Shown in pieces: positions 1 to 9,049 of a stretch of 64,000 nucleotides of DNA. The notes under the pieces are model-generated. The model made no database searches. It worked only from the letters and a program-made list of their open reading frames with translations, and was not told the origin of the DNA. This stretch comes from CAIMUS01 sp963708455 (GTDB taxonomy: Bacteria; Pseudomonadota; Gammaproteobacteria; Competibacterales; Competibacteraceae): positions 248,001 to 312,000 of the forward strand of contig CAVPSQ010000005.1 of the NCBI GenBank assembly GCA_963708455.1. The letters are read 5' to 3'. How positions within the stretch are numbered: position 1 is the stretch's first letter; each line of letters begins with the position of its first letter. Made by a program: the position numbers and the translations under genes.

Positions 1-336
1 GATCCGGTCAACTTCGCGGGGATGGTCGCCGCCAATGTCCTGCGTGGCGACATGCCGCTCAGTCACTGGGATTCCGCCGAACAGGGATTCCTCCTCGACG
101 TGCGCGAGCCTGTGGAGCTTGCCGTGGAGCAGGCGCCGGGCGCGGTCAACATCCCACTGGGTCAACTCCGGGCGCGTCTCGGCGAGCTGCCCCGGGACCG
201 CGAGATCCTGGTCATCTGCCGTTCCGGCGGTCGCGCCTACTACGCGACGCGCCTGCTGCTGCAACACGGGTTCAAAGCACGAACGCTCTCCGGGGGCATG
301 CTGTCACGTTATCATACCCTCCTCTTGGTGAATTGA
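1..336 (+). CDS. Rhodanese-domain C-terminus of a CoA-disulfide reductase-like flavoprotein (5' partial)
   Basis: The reading frame is open from the first base, so the gene starts upstream of the window. The first residues (DPVNFAGMVAANVLRGD) match the end of the dimerisation domain of FAD/NAD(P)-dependent CoA-disulfide reductase/NADH oxidase proteins. A rhodanese domain follows, with LLDVREPVE near its start and the active-site loop VICRSGGRAYY containing the sulfur-carrying cysteine. In this family the fused rhodanese is thought to handle persulfide sulfur. An internal ATG at base 22 would give a free-standing rhodanese, but it falls inside the conserved linker, so a truncated larger protein is more likely. 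No terminator is evident after the stop. Confidence 0.75.
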   Translation, partial: DPVNFAGMVAANVLRGDMPLSHWDSAEQGFLLDVREPVELAVEQAPGAVNIPLGQLRARLGELPRDREILVICRSGGRAYYATRLLLQHGFKARTLSGGMLSRYHTLLLVN

Positions 337-425
337 GTGAACGGGAGGCGCTTCGTGGTGACAGAGGTTAAAGTGTTACGAATCACCCGTAGCCGGGGTA
401 ACGAGGTTGCGTGGGAGGGCCAGGG

Positions 426-1007
426 ATGATGAGCAGCCCTGATAAGCAAAAAGGGAACTGGAAGAAAAGAATAGTCCAGGAGTTGGTCGAGTACTGGCTA
501 AATGTCTGTTATCTCGCCCTCGTGTTCGGCGCTTTCACGCAGTACCAAAGATTCCTTCTGGCTGCCTATGATATCACTTACACGGATTACTGGGTGGCTG
601 TGATCGAGGCGTTGATTCTTGCTAAAGTCATCATGATCGGCGAGGTTTTCAGCCTCGGTCGCGGCCTTGAACAGAAGCCCTTAATTTATCCCACCCTTTA
701 CAAGACCGTCGTCTTCAGTCTCTTGGTCGGCGTCTTTAGCCTCATCGAGCATGCGATCAGGGGCCTTTGGAAAGGGGAGGGACTCACGGAAGGTCTCGTT
801 GAATTCCTTGGGAAAGGCTCCCATGAATTGCTCGCCAGGTGTCTGGTCATTTTCGTGGCACTGATCCCCTTCTTCGCCGTCAAGGAGTTGGGGCGGGTGC
901 TGGGAGAGGAAAAAATAGGGGCACTCTTTTTTCGGAGAAGGGACCCGGACTCCTCTAATGCGGATAATACGGAAAAGAGTTTAAATACAGTGTCACATCA
1001 GGGGTAG
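426..1007 (+). CDS. Multi-spanning membrane protein, unknown function
   Basis: This is a 193-residue protein with about four hydrophobic helices (around residues 25-45, 55-75, 90-108 and 135-155) and a charged, Ser/Asn-rich tail. I do not recognise the family. The ATG at 426 (or the adjacent one at 429) is preferred over a GTG at 411 because a strong ribosome-binding site, GGAGGG, lies at 414-419 with good spacing, inside the longer version. The gene stands alone between the rhodanese gene and a decayed region. No catalytic motif is visible, and a role in the inner membrane is inferred only from hydrophobicity. Confidence 0.6.
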   Translation: MMSSPDKQKGNWKKRIVQELVEYWLNVCYLALVFGAFTQYQRFLLAAYDITYTDYWVAVIEALILAKVIMIGEVFSLGRGLEQKPLIYPTLYKTVVFSLLVGVFSLIEHAIRGLWKGEGLTEGLVEFLGKGSHELLARCLVIFVALIPFFAVKELGRVLGEEKIGALFFRRRDPDSSNADNTEKSLNTVSHQG

Positions 1008-1124
1008 TGATCGGAAGTAAGGCTGAGACTGCGTGAATTGGGTGGCGTCCCTCAACGGTTATGATGGGACTCTTTCAGAGGGACGCTACAAAATCTAGTA
1101 GAGTGACGTCCCAGATTATGCTAC

Positions 1125-1145
1125 CCCCCGGCTTTGCCGGGGGAC
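1125..1145. repeat. GC-rich hairpin
   Basis: CCCCCGGC and GCCGGGGG pair around a TTT loop. It could be a small dispersed palindrome or an intrinsic terminator core, but no T-run follows on either strand. It sits just upstream of a gene relic. Confidence 0.4.
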
Positions 1146-1200
1146 TCAAAAGGTTTGATCTTTCCGGGAGTCGACTTTTGCCGCGCCGCCGCCAGCGGAT

Positions 1201-1363
1201 GTTGACACCGATCCCGGGCTACACGCTATTCCAGAATCTGACCCAGCAGGTGGCGGGAGACAACCGCCCAAACGTTTGGAAGCCAGCGTTGGTCGAGATC
1301 GAAGAAACCCTCGTCCCTGCCTTCATCATTGAGGAGTTCGAGGACGGGCGCTACACGGTTTAA
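1201..1363 (+). pseudogene. Relic of a DUF502 family membrane protein
   Basis: The frame encodes TPIPGYTLFQNL, then an ALVEIEETLVPAFIIEEF segment and EDGRYTV before a stop. This resembles the C-terminal half of DUF502 inner-membrane proteins, which usually continue into a conserved VPSVPTP stretch. Here the frame stops right after the Tyr-Thr-Val, and nothing upstream resembles the membrane-spanning N-terminal half. The ATG at 1061 that opens the frame reads through the hairpin and unrelated sequence. I therefore regard this as a gene fragment and not a real 100-residue protein. Confidence 0.5.
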
Positions 1364-1408
1364 ATTAACGCAAGCCGCGCGATAATGGTCAAACGACAAG
1401 GTGATAGC

Positions 1409-3397
1409 ATGAAGACTCCACGGCAGGTAGCGACACAGCGATGGGGAATGCCGACCATACCAGGGATCCTGTGGCTCGCCATCCTCGCGCTGGCGCTTTC
1501 CGGTTGCGCAACACCGGTCGGCGTGAAGCAGGTGGACACCCAGACTGCCTATCGCATTCAGACCGAGAGCGCCCTGGCGGCGGGGCAGCCGTCGGAATCC
1601 TCGAAAAGGGTGCTGCGGCGTCTCGGTCTCCTGGATCGGTTCGACGCGGAGCCGACCCAGGTGCTCGCCGAATTGCATCGCGGGTTGAATCCCACGGGCG
1701 ACGACGATCGTCTGTTCGCGCTGGCGGAGCTGTCCTTCCTCGAGGCGGACCGCACGGACGACCGCACCTATTTCCTTGCCTCCGCCGTGTACGCCTGGGC
1801 GCTCCTGTTCCCGGACGACGCCACCGGCACGCCCCTCCAGCCCTCGGATCCCCGCTTCCGACTGACGTACGATCTCTACAACCAGGCCGTCGCCAGAGGC
1901 CTGGCCGCCCACTCCGGCAGGAACGTCGACCCCGGCGAGGATGCCGGCCCCGGCGAGCGCGTCGATCCCGGCGAGGGTTCCAGCATAAACGAGGTACGGC
2001 TGGCGTCGGGCGTGTACAAGCTTCCCTTCGGGACCCTAGCGGTAAACCTGGACGAATCCGGGTTGTCGTGGGGAGGCTACCGGCTGGAGCGGTTCATCTC
2101 GACGACGACCCTGGAAGTTCGGGGCCTCCGGAACCGCTACCATACCCCCGGCATCGGCGTGCCCCTGGCCGCCAGCCTCGCGCCAGGACAGGCAGCGGCG
2201 AAGGTCGTCGGCTCGGAACGCCTCTCGCCCCGCACCAAGGTCCCGGTCACCGCGCTGCTGCGTTTGCAGCAGGCGCGCGCCAGCCTCGCCGACGGCCAAG
2301 TTCGCGGGCGGATCGAGGTCTACGCCACCGATCAGACGCAAACCGTTCCGATCAATGGGCGGGACCAGCTCCTTGAATCCGACCCGACGGCGGCGCTCGC
2401 CTACCAACTTGAAGGCAGTCCCATCTACATGGCGGAGATCTTGGGATTTCTCCGGGGCGGCATCTTCCGGGACCTGCTCCCCAAGGACCGGGCGCAGGAT
2501 GGCCTGTTCCTGCTGCATCCTTACAAGCCCGGCAAGATCCCGGTGGTGCTCGTGCATGGAACGGTATCGAGCCCCGCCCGTTGGGCGGAACTCATCAACG
2601 AACTCGAAGGCGACCCGCGCATCCGGGAACGGTTCCAGATCTGGGTTTTTCTCTATGATTCCGGCAACCCCATCGGCTACTCGGCGGGGCGGTTGCGGTC
2701 GGCCCTGACGGCTGCGGTGAAGGCGTTCGACCCCGAAGGTAAGGACCCGGCCTTGCACGACATGGTGGTGATCGGGCACAGCCAGGGCGGGCTCCTGACC
2801 AAGCTTACGGCCATCGACAGTGGCACGAAGTTCTGGGATCGCATCAGCAGCAAGCCCTTCGATTCGATCCAGGTCGATCCCGAGACCCGCGAGATCCTGC
2901 AGCAATCGGCGTTTTTCACGCCCCTGCCTTTCGTCGGCCGGGTGGTGTTCGTGGCGACTCCCCATCACGGTGCCGTGCTCGCCTCCGGCCGGATAGGGGC
3001 TATTGCCACCTGGCTCGTGACATTGCCGGTGGGTATACTCAGCCGGGCCGCGGAAGCCGTCACCTTGACCGGGGATCAGAAGCTATTGACGGTACTCCGC
3101 CGGCCCCCAACGGCGGTGGACAACATGAATCCGGAGAACCCCGGCCTCAAAATCCTGCAAACCATCCGGGTCGACGCCCGGATTCCGGCCCACTCCATCA
3201 TCGCGGTGAAGGGCGATGGCCCGAAGGAAGAGGGTGACGACGGTGTGGTAGCCTACCAGAGTGCACACATCGACGAAGCGGTGTCGGAACTAGTGGTCCG
3301 GTGGGATCACTCCTGCCAGGGTCAGCCCGAAGTGATCGAGGAAATCCGACGCATCCTGCTCGAACACGCGGCGGCATTCCAGGGGAGTCGCCCATGA
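1409..3397 (+). CDS. Alpha/beta-hydrolase lipoprotein
   Basis: This is a secreted lipoprotein of about 662 residues. The ATG at 1409 is chosen over 1385 because AAGGTG lies six bases upstream and because it gives a clean signal peptide ending in the lipobox LALSGC (lipidated Cys at about 33). The C-terminal half is an alpha/beta hydrolase: KIPVVLVHGTVSSPARW holds the oxyanion region, the nucleophile elbow is VVIGHSQGGLL (Ser at about 458), and a late His in WDHSCQ is a plausible triad member. The N-terminal 350 residues are unassigned and include a Pro-Gly-Glu-Asp repeat around 170. Substrate is unknown, and esterase or lipase activity at the cell envelope is inferred. Confidence 0.75.
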   Translation: MKTPRQVATQRWGMPTIPGILWLAILALALSGCATPVGVKQVDTQTAYRIQTESALAAGQPSESSKRVLRRLGLLDRFDAEPTQVLAELHRGLNPTGDDDRLFALAELSFLEADRTDDRTYFLASAVYAWALLFPDDATGTPLQPSDPRFRLTYDLYNQAVARGLAAHSGRNVDPGEDAGPGERVDPGEGSSINEVRLASGVYKLPFGTLAVNLDESGLSWGGYRLERFISTTTLEVRGLRNRYHTPGIGVPLAASLAPGQAAAKVVGSERLSPRTKVPVTALLRLQQARASLADGQVRGRIEVYATDQTQTVPINGRDQLLESDPTAALAYQLEGSPIYMAEILGFLRGGIFRDLLPKDRAQDGLFLLHPYKPGKIPVVLVHGTVSSPARWAELINELEGDPRIRERFQIWVFLYDSGNPIGYSAGRLRSALTAAVKAFDPEGKDPALHDMVVIGHSQGGLLTKLTAIDSGTKFWDRISSKPFDSIQVDPETREILQQSAFFTPLPFVGRVVFVATPHHGAVLASGRIGAIATWLVTLPVGILSRAAEAVTLTGDQKLLTVLRRPPTAVDNMNPENPGLKILQTIRVDARIPAHSIIAVKGDGPKEEGDDGVVAYQSAHIDEAVSELVVRWDHSCQGQPEVIEEIRRILLEHAAAFQGSRP

Positions 3398-3516
3398 CAC
3401 GCCGGATCGGCACGAGCGCTGCTTCTTTACTACCGGCACTGCAGCAAGACCGGCAGGGCTTGGGCCTGTCGCGCCAGCGGGCCGAGCCAGAAAGGAACAC
3501 CGTTACCGAGCGTTGA
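3394..3516 (+). CDS. Possible small ORF overlapping the hydrolase stop
   Basis: A 40-residue frame begins at an ATG that overlaps the upstream stop (ATGA) and has AGGGGAG seven bases before it. The product (MTRRIGTSAASLL...) is basic with no recognisable domain. Translational coupling is possible, but nothing besides position and ribosome-binding site supports it. Confidence 0.25.
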   Translation: MTRRIGTSAASLLPALQQDRQGLGLSRQRAEPERNTVTER

Positions 3517-3534
3517 CGACTCAGAGGAGTTCTG

Positions 3535-4215
3535 ATGAGTGCCGCAGAAGACGTAATGAAACCAGGGGCGACCTTAACCACCCCGCGCATGCGGGCGCCG
3601 CGGGCCGCCGCTATTGCTGGCATCCTCTTTGCGGTCCTGCTGATCACCAGTTTTCTGCTCCTCCGGCTGGCCGTTCCGGCCGATCCGCTGGAGGCGGGAG
3701 CGTGGCTGAAGACCAATGTGAACACGGTGGCGTTGGCGCTGAACCTGGTGCCGTTCGCCGGCATTGCCTTTTTGTGGTTTATCGGCGTGCTGCGCGACCG
3801 CCTGGGGGAGCGGGAAGACCGCTTCTTCGCCACTGTCTTTCTCGGCAGTGGGCTGTTGTTCCTCGCCATGCTGTTCTTCTCGGCGGCGATGGTGGGCGGT
3901 ATCATCATCGCCTACAAGGTTCAATCGGACCGGCTGCTCGCTTCCGCCACCTTCACGTTTGCCCGCGCCATCACGTATGAAATTATGAATATCTACGCGA
4001 TCAAGATGGCGGGGGTGTTCATGATCGCTACATCCACCCTCGGGCTCCGCACCGGGTTTATCACCCGCTGGATTACGTTCTGCGGTTATGCGGTGGCGCT
4101 GCTGCTCCTGTTCAGCAGCCGCTATATCGAGGGGATTTTACTGGTCTTTCCATTGTGGGTGCTGCTGATCAGCATTCACATCCTGATTGACAATTTTCAC
4201 GGCCTGGAGGAGTAA
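3535..4215 (+). CDS. Six-helix membrane protein, unknown function
   Basis: This 226-residue protein has about six hydrophobic helices (roughly 25-46, 65-82, 98-122, 150-165, 182-198 and 203-220). The start ATG follows a good GAGGAG site at 3524-3529. Its stop is six bases before the ppk2 start, which suggests co-transcription. The sequence LGEREDRFFATVFLGSG between helices 2 and 3 is the most polar conserved-looking loop. I do not recognise a named family. Its place directly before polyphosphate kinase 2 hints at a stress or phosphate-storage role, which is inference only. Confidence 0.6.
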   Translation: MSAAEDVMKPGATLTTPRMRAPRAAAIAGILFAVLLITSFLLLRLAVPADPLEAGAWLKTNVNTVALALNLVPFAGIAFLWFIGVLRDRLGEREDRFFATVFLGSGLLFLAMLFFSAAMVGGIIIAYKVQSDRLLASATFTFARAITYEIMNIYAIKMAGVFMIATSTLGLRTGFITRWITFCGYAVALLLLFSSRYIEGILLVFPLWVLLISIHILIDNFHGLEE

Positions 4216-4220
4216 CACTC

Positions 4221-5045
4221 ATGAGTCATGCCAAAGTTGCAAAAAAGAATCACGACAACGCCCAGCCACCCGCAAAGCTGAAGGGCAAGGACTACGAGCA
4301 AGAGCTTGCCAAGCTGCACGTGGAGTTAGTCAAGCTGCAAGAGTGGGTCCGGCACAAGGGCCTCAAGGTCTGCATCGTGTTCGAAGGACGGGATGGTGCG
4401 GGCAAGGGTGGTACCATCAAGGCGATCACCGAGCGGGTGAGCCCACGCACCTTCCGGGTGGTCGCCTTGCCGGCGCCGACCGAGCGCGAGAAATCGCAGA
4501 TGTATATTCAGCGCTACGCTCCGCACTGGCCGGCAGCCGGTGAGGTGGTCATCTTCGACCGCAGTTGGTACAACCGCGCGGGCGTCGAGCGGGTGATGGG
4601 GTTCTGCACCGAAGCACAAGTGAAGCGCTTCCTGGAGATGACCCCACTGGTCGAGAAGGCGATGGTCGAGTCCGGCATCCTGCTGCTCAAGTACTGGCTC
4701 GAGGTCAGTTCCGAAGAGCAGACCCGCCGGCTCGAAGCGCGCATCGATGACGGCCGCAAGCTCTGGAAGCTGTCGCCCATGGACCTGCAATCCTACAGTC
4801 GCTGGTACGACTATTCACGGGCGCGCGACGAGATGTTTGCGGCGACCAATACGCCGTGGGCGCCGTGGTACGTGGCGCGCTCGGACGACAAAAAGCGGGC
4901 GCGGCTGAACATCATCAGCCACCTGCTGAGCAAGCTCCCCTACGAAGACGTGCCCAGCGACAAGGTGAAGTTGCCGAAGCGGCAAAAGGCTGAGGACTAT
5001 CGGGAACCGGACTATCCTTTCAAGTTCATCCCCGCCGTGTTTTGA
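4221..5045 (+). CDS. ppk2: Polyphosphate kinase 2
   Basis: PPK2 enzymes transfer phosphate between polyphosphate and nucleotides in the cytoplasm, usually making GTP or ATP from the diphosphates, or ADP from AMP in other subclasses. The 274-residue length fits the one-domain class. The Walker A loop is FEGRDGAGKGGTIK (about 54-67) and the Walker B/lid region is DRSWYNRAGVERVMGF (about 113-128), both diagnostic. The C-terminal ARSDDKKRARLNII segment is also typical. Subclass, and so nucleotide preference, cannot be fixed by eye. It sits between two unknown genes transcribed in the same direction (3535-4215 and 5101-6135), probably as one operon. Confidence 0.93.
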   Translation: MSHAKVAKKNHDNAQPPAKLKGKDYEQELAKLHVELVKLQEWVRHKGLKVCIVFEGRDGAGKGGTIKAITERVSPRTFRVVALPAPTEREKSQMYIQRYAPHWPAAGEVVIFDRSWYNRAGVERVMGFCTEAQVKRFLEMTPLVEKAMVESGILLLKYWLEVSSEEQTRRLEARIDDGRKLWKLSPMDLQSYSRWYDYSRARDEMFAATNTPWAPWYVARSDDKKRARLNIISHLLSKLPYEDVPSDKVKLPKRQKAEDYREPDYPFKFIPAVF

Positions 5046-5100
5046 GTCAGGAAGCCGTCAGCATGACACTGAAGAGTCGTCACCTTGCAGGAGAACTCTC

Positions 5101-6135
5101 ATGAGGTTTCGCTTTCTTCAATCCCTCTTCACCGCCGCCCCGAGCCAGGCCGGTCAATTCGACAAGAGCCTGATCTTGCAGGCGATCGAACGGGTGGTCG
5201 ATGGCACCGATCCCCGCTTGCGGGCAGTGAGTCATTATCGCCGCAAGCTGTGGGATGCCGTGGAGCACGCGCTCGACTACGTGGTGACGTTCGTCAATAC
5301 CCTGCCACCCGCCAGCGCGGTTGATCGACACGCTTACCTTACCGACCCTCGGCTGCGCGCCCTGTTCGCCTCGCCCAATCATCTGCAAGAGGTCTTGAGT
5401 TTCAGCGACGGCACGCGGAACTACCTCAAACAGGCCCATAAGTCCTTGCCCGCCGAGCTGTATGCGGCGCTCGGGGTCACCCGGCTCGAAAAGACCGTGC
5501 TGGGGATCGACATGGATGGGGAAATGCTCCAGCGGGAGGTGCCCCAAACCGTCGTCAACTTCTGTGATCACCGGCTCGTCTGCCTCACCGACAACGAGCA
5601 GGACACGCGCCGGGAACTCATGAAGCGGGGCTTCGATTACCTGATCGAAGTGGCGCTACAGGGACTGGCTGCCACTCGTGTCCAAAAGCAACAGTTGGAA
5701 CAGCAACAGCGGCAACTGCTGTTCCAGAAAAAAGCCAGTCTCATGAAGGCGGCCAAGCCGGGCCTGGAAGCGCTACTGGAACCGACCACCTCGGAACCGA
5801 TCGATGTGGACGCGATCGAACGGCAACTTCAGGAAGTGGAGGCTGAACTGAATCAACTGCGGGCGGATTCGGCCACGCTCGAGCAGCATCTGGAAAAGAT
5901 CGCCGCCACCCTGGGTAAACCCGAAGACTCTTTGCGACTGGAACCGGTCTCGCTCACCCTGGACCACATGAACACCAAGGTATCCCCTAACTCACCTCGG
6001 GTCGCGAACGCACTGACGTTCGATGAGATGGTGCTCGCCGCAGACCGCCGGCTCATCGCGCTGTTCATCCGGTTTCCCAGCCACGAGCTGCTCCCGCAAC
6101 CGGACTTTTTTGAGGAGGCGCGCCGTTTTCTCTAA
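5101..6135 (+). CDS. Coiled-coil protein downstream of ppk2, unknown function
   Basis: A 344-residue soluble protein. The N-terminal half is mixed helix with a conserved-looking FVNTLPPASAVDRHAYLTDP stretch. Residues about 190-275 form a charged coiled coil (RVQKQQLEQQQRQLLFQKK, then ERQLQEVEAELNQLRADSATL). The C-terminus ends in LFIRFPSHELLPQPDFFEEA. AGGAGAACTCTC before the ATG is an adequate ribosome-binding site. I know no named domain for it. The gap of 55 bases from ppk2 and the same strand suggest a shared transcript. Confidence 0.65.
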   Translation: MRFRFLQSLFTAAPSQAGQFDKSLILQAIERVVDGTDPRLRAVSHYRRKLWDAVEHALDYVVTFVNTLPPASAVDRHAYLTDPRLRALFASPNHLQEVLSFSDGTRNYLKQAHKSLPAELYAALGVTRLEKTVLGIDMDGEMLQREVPQTVVNFCDHRLVCLTDNEQDTRRELMKRGFDYLIEVALQGLAATRVQKQQLEQQQRQLLFQKKASLMKAAKPGLEALLEPTTSEPIDVDAIERQLQEVEAELNQLRADSATLEQHLEKIAATLGKPEDSLRLEPVSLTLDHMNTKVSPNSPRVANALTFDEMVLAADRRLIALFIRFPSHELLPQPDFFEEARRFL

Positions 6136-6253
6136 CGTTATTACTGCTGATGATGGCTGAACCGGGTGCTGTCGGTATGATATTCCGGCGGCTACATGAT
6201 CCCGACAGGGATCCAAAACTGATGACACTGGCTGGCAATGGCAGGAGGAAAAC

Positions 6254-6541
6254 ATGAGTGAATCATCACAAGATCTGGGATTAATCACGGTGCTTTTACA
6301 AAGGCTGGAAACGCAGCGGCTGCCACGAGCACTGATCTTGAAGGAACGGGTTGATCGCGGCGAGCGGCTTTACGACGCTGACCTCGCTTTCCTGGAAGAA
6401 ATCTTTGCGGATAGCCGCCAGATCAAACCCTTTCTGGATCGCTACCCTCAGTATCACGAATTGGCGGCCCGCATGGCGAATCTCTACAAGGAGATTACGG
6501 CTAAAGCGCTGGAGAACGAAACAGCGTCACCAGCCGGGTAA
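6254..6541 (+). CDS. Small acidic helical protein, unknown function
   Basis: A 95-residue protein with GGAGGAAAAC just ahead of the ATG. It is predicted to be helical (VLLQRLETQRLPRALILKERVDRG, then an FLEEIFADSRQIKPFLDRYP segment). It has no signal peptide and no membrane helix. It is similar in style to small conserved hypothetical proteins of Gammaproteobacteria, but I cannot name the family. It may be the last gene of the 3535-6541 run. Confidence 0.6.
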   Translation: MSESSQDLGLITVLLQRLETQRLPRALILKERVDRGERLYDADLAFLEEIFADSRQIKPFLDRYPQYHELAARMANLYKEITAKALENETASPAG

Positions 6542-6564
6542 GTTATCCAAGGCTGTAATCGTGA

Positions 6565-6668
6565 AGTCCCCTCGCCCCCTGCCAAGGGGGCGAGGGCTAG
6601 GGTGAGGGGGTAAGTCGTTGCAACCGCGACCCTCACCCCCAACCCCTCCCCCGCAGGCGGGCGAGGGA
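6565..6668. repeat. Dispersed GC-rich hairpin repeat (copy 1)
   Basis: Two hairpins lie in tandem: CCCTCGCCCCC pairs with GGGGGCGAGGG, and a second CCCTCCCCCGC/GCGGGCGAGGG stem follows. A related but shorter copy is at 20209-20266, and both end with a GTGAACGG-like sequence. It separates two convergent genes (6541 and 6689), so it may also end transcription, but no T-tract is present. Confidence 0.55.
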
Positions 6669-6688
6669 CGTGAACGGCAACCCATCGC

Positions 6689-7468
6689 TTACCGTGCGTC
6701 GTCGGGACGGCGTAGATCGATTTGGAATTGCCGCATCTGGGTATACAGAAAGCGTATTTGAGTGTATTCGAATGGGGAGCCTGATTCGTAATAGCGGAAG
6801 TTATTATTGCGGCGAGCATCGATAGCGTCCAGCGCGATATAGGCGATGTGCCTTTGGGGATTCTCTTTGAGACGCAGCGGGTCGATCGTACTGAGTGCAA
6901 CCGAATCGACCACCAGGCCGGTGGTGTCACGCAAGTTAGAAGGTCCCAGCAATGGCAGCACCAGATAGGGTCCGGACCCTACGCCGTAATAACCCAGGGT
7001 CTGTCCAAAATCCTCGCGCCGTTGCGGCAGGCCCATGGCCGTGGCGGGATCCCACAATCCCAGGATGCCAAAGGTGGTGTTATAGACCAGCCGGGCGAAG
7101 GTTCTGGTGGCCTGCTCGCCCTTGAGCTGCAGGACCGCATTCAATAGATTGCGGATATCCGATATATTGGAGAAGAAATTGGAAACCCGATCTTCCACGA
7201 CATTGGGAGTGATGGTTTCATAAGTCCAGACGATGGGCAAAAATACGTACTCGTCGAAACCGGCGTTGAAAGTGTACATACCCCGATTGAAGCTTTCGAA
7301 AGGATCGTAGACATCAAAAAAATAGCGGGTGTCGGAATCGGCATATCTAATGATCGGCCGTTTGGCCGGCTGCACGGGGCCCGTCGATTGCGGTAACCAA
7401 CTGCAACCACACAGGCAGAAACACAGCAGCAGACCCAGTGCATGAATTGAAGCGCTTCTTGTTCTCAT
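6689..7468 (-). CDS. mlaA: MlaA/VacJ outer-membrane lipoprotein
   Basis: MlaA sits in the outer membrane and works with the MlaFEDB/MlaC retrograde phospholipid pathway to keep the outer leaflet free of phospholipid. This 259-residue protein has a lipoprotein signal (CFCLCGC) and the family hallmarks DPFESFNRGMYTFN, NFFSNISDIRNLLNAVLQ, RLVYNTTFGILGLWDPA and GPYLVLPLLGPSNLRD. The start overlaps the end of the upstream hydrolase within ten bases, and AGGATCAGG supplies the ribosome-binding site, so the two are co-transcribed. No other mla gene is nearby, which is common for mlaA. Confidence 0.93.
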   Translation of the reverse strand: MRTRSASIHALGLLLCFCLCGCSWLPQSTGPVQPAKRPIIRYADSDTRYFFDVYDPFESFNRGMYTFNAGFDEYVFLPIVWTYETITPNVVEDRVSNFFSNISDIRNLLNAVLQLKGEQATRTFARLVYNTTFGILGLWDPATAMGLPQRREDFGQTLGYYGVGSGPYLVLPLLGPSNLRDTTGLVVDSVALSTIDPLRLKENPQRHIAYIALDAIDARRNNNFRYYESGSPFEYTQIRFLYTQMRQFQIDLRRPDDAR

Positions 7469-7477
7469 GGCCTGATC

Positions 7478-8788
7478 CTAATTCTTAAAAAACTCGAGCA
7501 TATGGGCGACGTTTTGGGTATATTCCATATTCCCCAAATGACCGCCATGGGGATAAATTCTGAGCCGCGAACCGAATACCTGACGCAGATAGTTCAGTTC
7601 ACCAGGGGCCAGAATAATTTCATCCTGATTGGTCACCACCCCGATGTGGGTAGCGCGCTTAAGGTAATCTTCAATGCTGCTCAAGCCGGCTTGGCGAATG
7701 ATATCGCTCTCACTTGATCCCCGTTGTCGCGCCAGATGGTAGGGCAGATAAAGATCGCGAAAATAATCCATGAACGATACGCCCAGGGCCACTTTGAAGT
7801 AATCGGTCAAACTATCAGTGGGATACAGGATCAAGTTTTTCGGCTTGATATAACCGGCGTTATTAATGACATCCGCAACGAACACCATATTGGCGACCGA
7901 AATCCGGAAGGAGACGCCGATTAGCGCTTCCAGTTTGTCCTTTGGCGGTTCTATATCCTGATAGGCCAGATAGAGCGCATCTTCGGCCTGAAAATTCTCA
8001 CCCAAGGTGATCACATCGCCGCGCTGCCGGTAGGTCTCCACCAGGGCGTCAATTAAACGCTTGACCAGATCATCTATATCCGCCATCGTCGGCGCATTCC
8101 GAATCAGCATGCCGTCCAGAATCCGCACCGAATTGTAGAGATTGACCGCTGGATTGATCAACAACACCTTGCGGAAATTGAACGCCTTATACTGCTCATC
8201 CAGTTTTGCCAGAAAGGCGGCCTGCGTGCCCCCCAGGCTGTAGCCCGTCAGATAATAGTCACTAACCTCGATCTGATCCTGGAGTTTTTCCCGGAGCAGT
8301 TGCATGACCCGGTGCAAATCCTGGGAGTCCTGCTGCAAGGCCCCCGGATAATGGCTACTGGAGGCTGCGGCGACGAAGTTAGGGTGCGTCGGGGAGGACA
8401 AGGTGATGACATGAAAACCGGCCTGATAGAAATAAGTGGCCAGATTTCTGACCCGGGTCGAACGATAGCTGCCGCCTGTGCCGGCGACGATGAAAATCAG
8501 CGGCGCCCTGTCCCGCTGATACAGTAATCCATTGCGCAGGATACTGTTGAACCACAGCAGATCGGGCATTGGCTGGTTCTGCAATAGAGTCAGATTGACG
8601 CGCTTGTAGTTAACATCCCTAAACGGCATGCGGGGCGCCTGAAGCTGAGTGGGCGTGCCGATAATGGTGGCGGCGTAACGATTGGTAATCGGATAGCCGT
8701 AACTGTCGGCGGCGTGCACCGGACCGGCCAGAACGGTCATGAACAGCAGCAGGCAAGCCAGCGCTGGAGAGCTTGGATGGGTTCTCAT
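7478..8788 (-). CDS. Exported alpha/beta-hydrolase linked to mlaA
   Basis: About 436 residues with a signal peptide (ALACLLLFMTVLAGPVHA). The ATG at 8788 is preferred over one at 8866 because it starts right at the signal peptide. The hydrolase core shows an oxyanion loop FIVAGTGGSYRS, the nucleophile motif LTGYSLGGTQAAF (Ser near 195) and a terminal YPHGGHLGNMEY that supplies the His. This arrangement of a periplasmic serine hydrolase directly upstream of mlaA recurs in Gammaproteobacteria as I know it. A role in lipid turnover at the envelope is inferred from that link. Substrate is unknown. Confidence 0.75.
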   Translation of the reverse strand: MRTHPSSPALACLLLFMTVLAGPVHAADSYGYPITNRYAATIIGTPTQLQAPRMPFRDVNYKRVNLTLLQNQPMPDLLWFNSILRNGLLYQRDRAPLIFIVAGTGGSYRSTRVRNLATYFYQAGFHVITLSSPTHPNFVAAASSSHYPGALQQDSQDLHRVMQLLREKLQDQIEVSDYYLTGYSLGGTQAAFLAKLDEQYKAFNFRKVLLINPAVNLYNSVRILDGMLIRNAPTMADIDDLVKRLIDALVETYRQRGDVITLGENFQAEDALYLAYQDIEPPKDKLEALIGVSFRISVANMVFVADVINNAGYIKPKNLILYPTDSLTDYFKVALGVSFMDYFRDLYLPYHLARQRGSSESDIIRQAGLSSIEDYLKRATHIGVVTNQDEIILAPGELNYLRQVFGSRLRIYPHGGHLGNMEYTQNVAHMLEFFKN

Positions 8789-9049
8789 ATCTCGATTTTT
8801 AAGGTCTGAGGGTGATTGGAGAATGCCGTCTGGTTTTTTACGCAGCGGGCTGCGATCTTCCGTCACGCCCGGACGGTTCCCCGATACGGCTGCGTTTGGC
8901 CGTGCACTTTATGATAGTGATGCAGACATGTCCAGTAACCTGCTTGCGCTTGCTGCCCTGATGGGTATATAGACTCCCAGTTGTTGACCTTGCCCCTGCC
9001 GATGCTCAATGATGACGCTCGCGTTCCCTCCATCGACAAGAGTGTTCAC

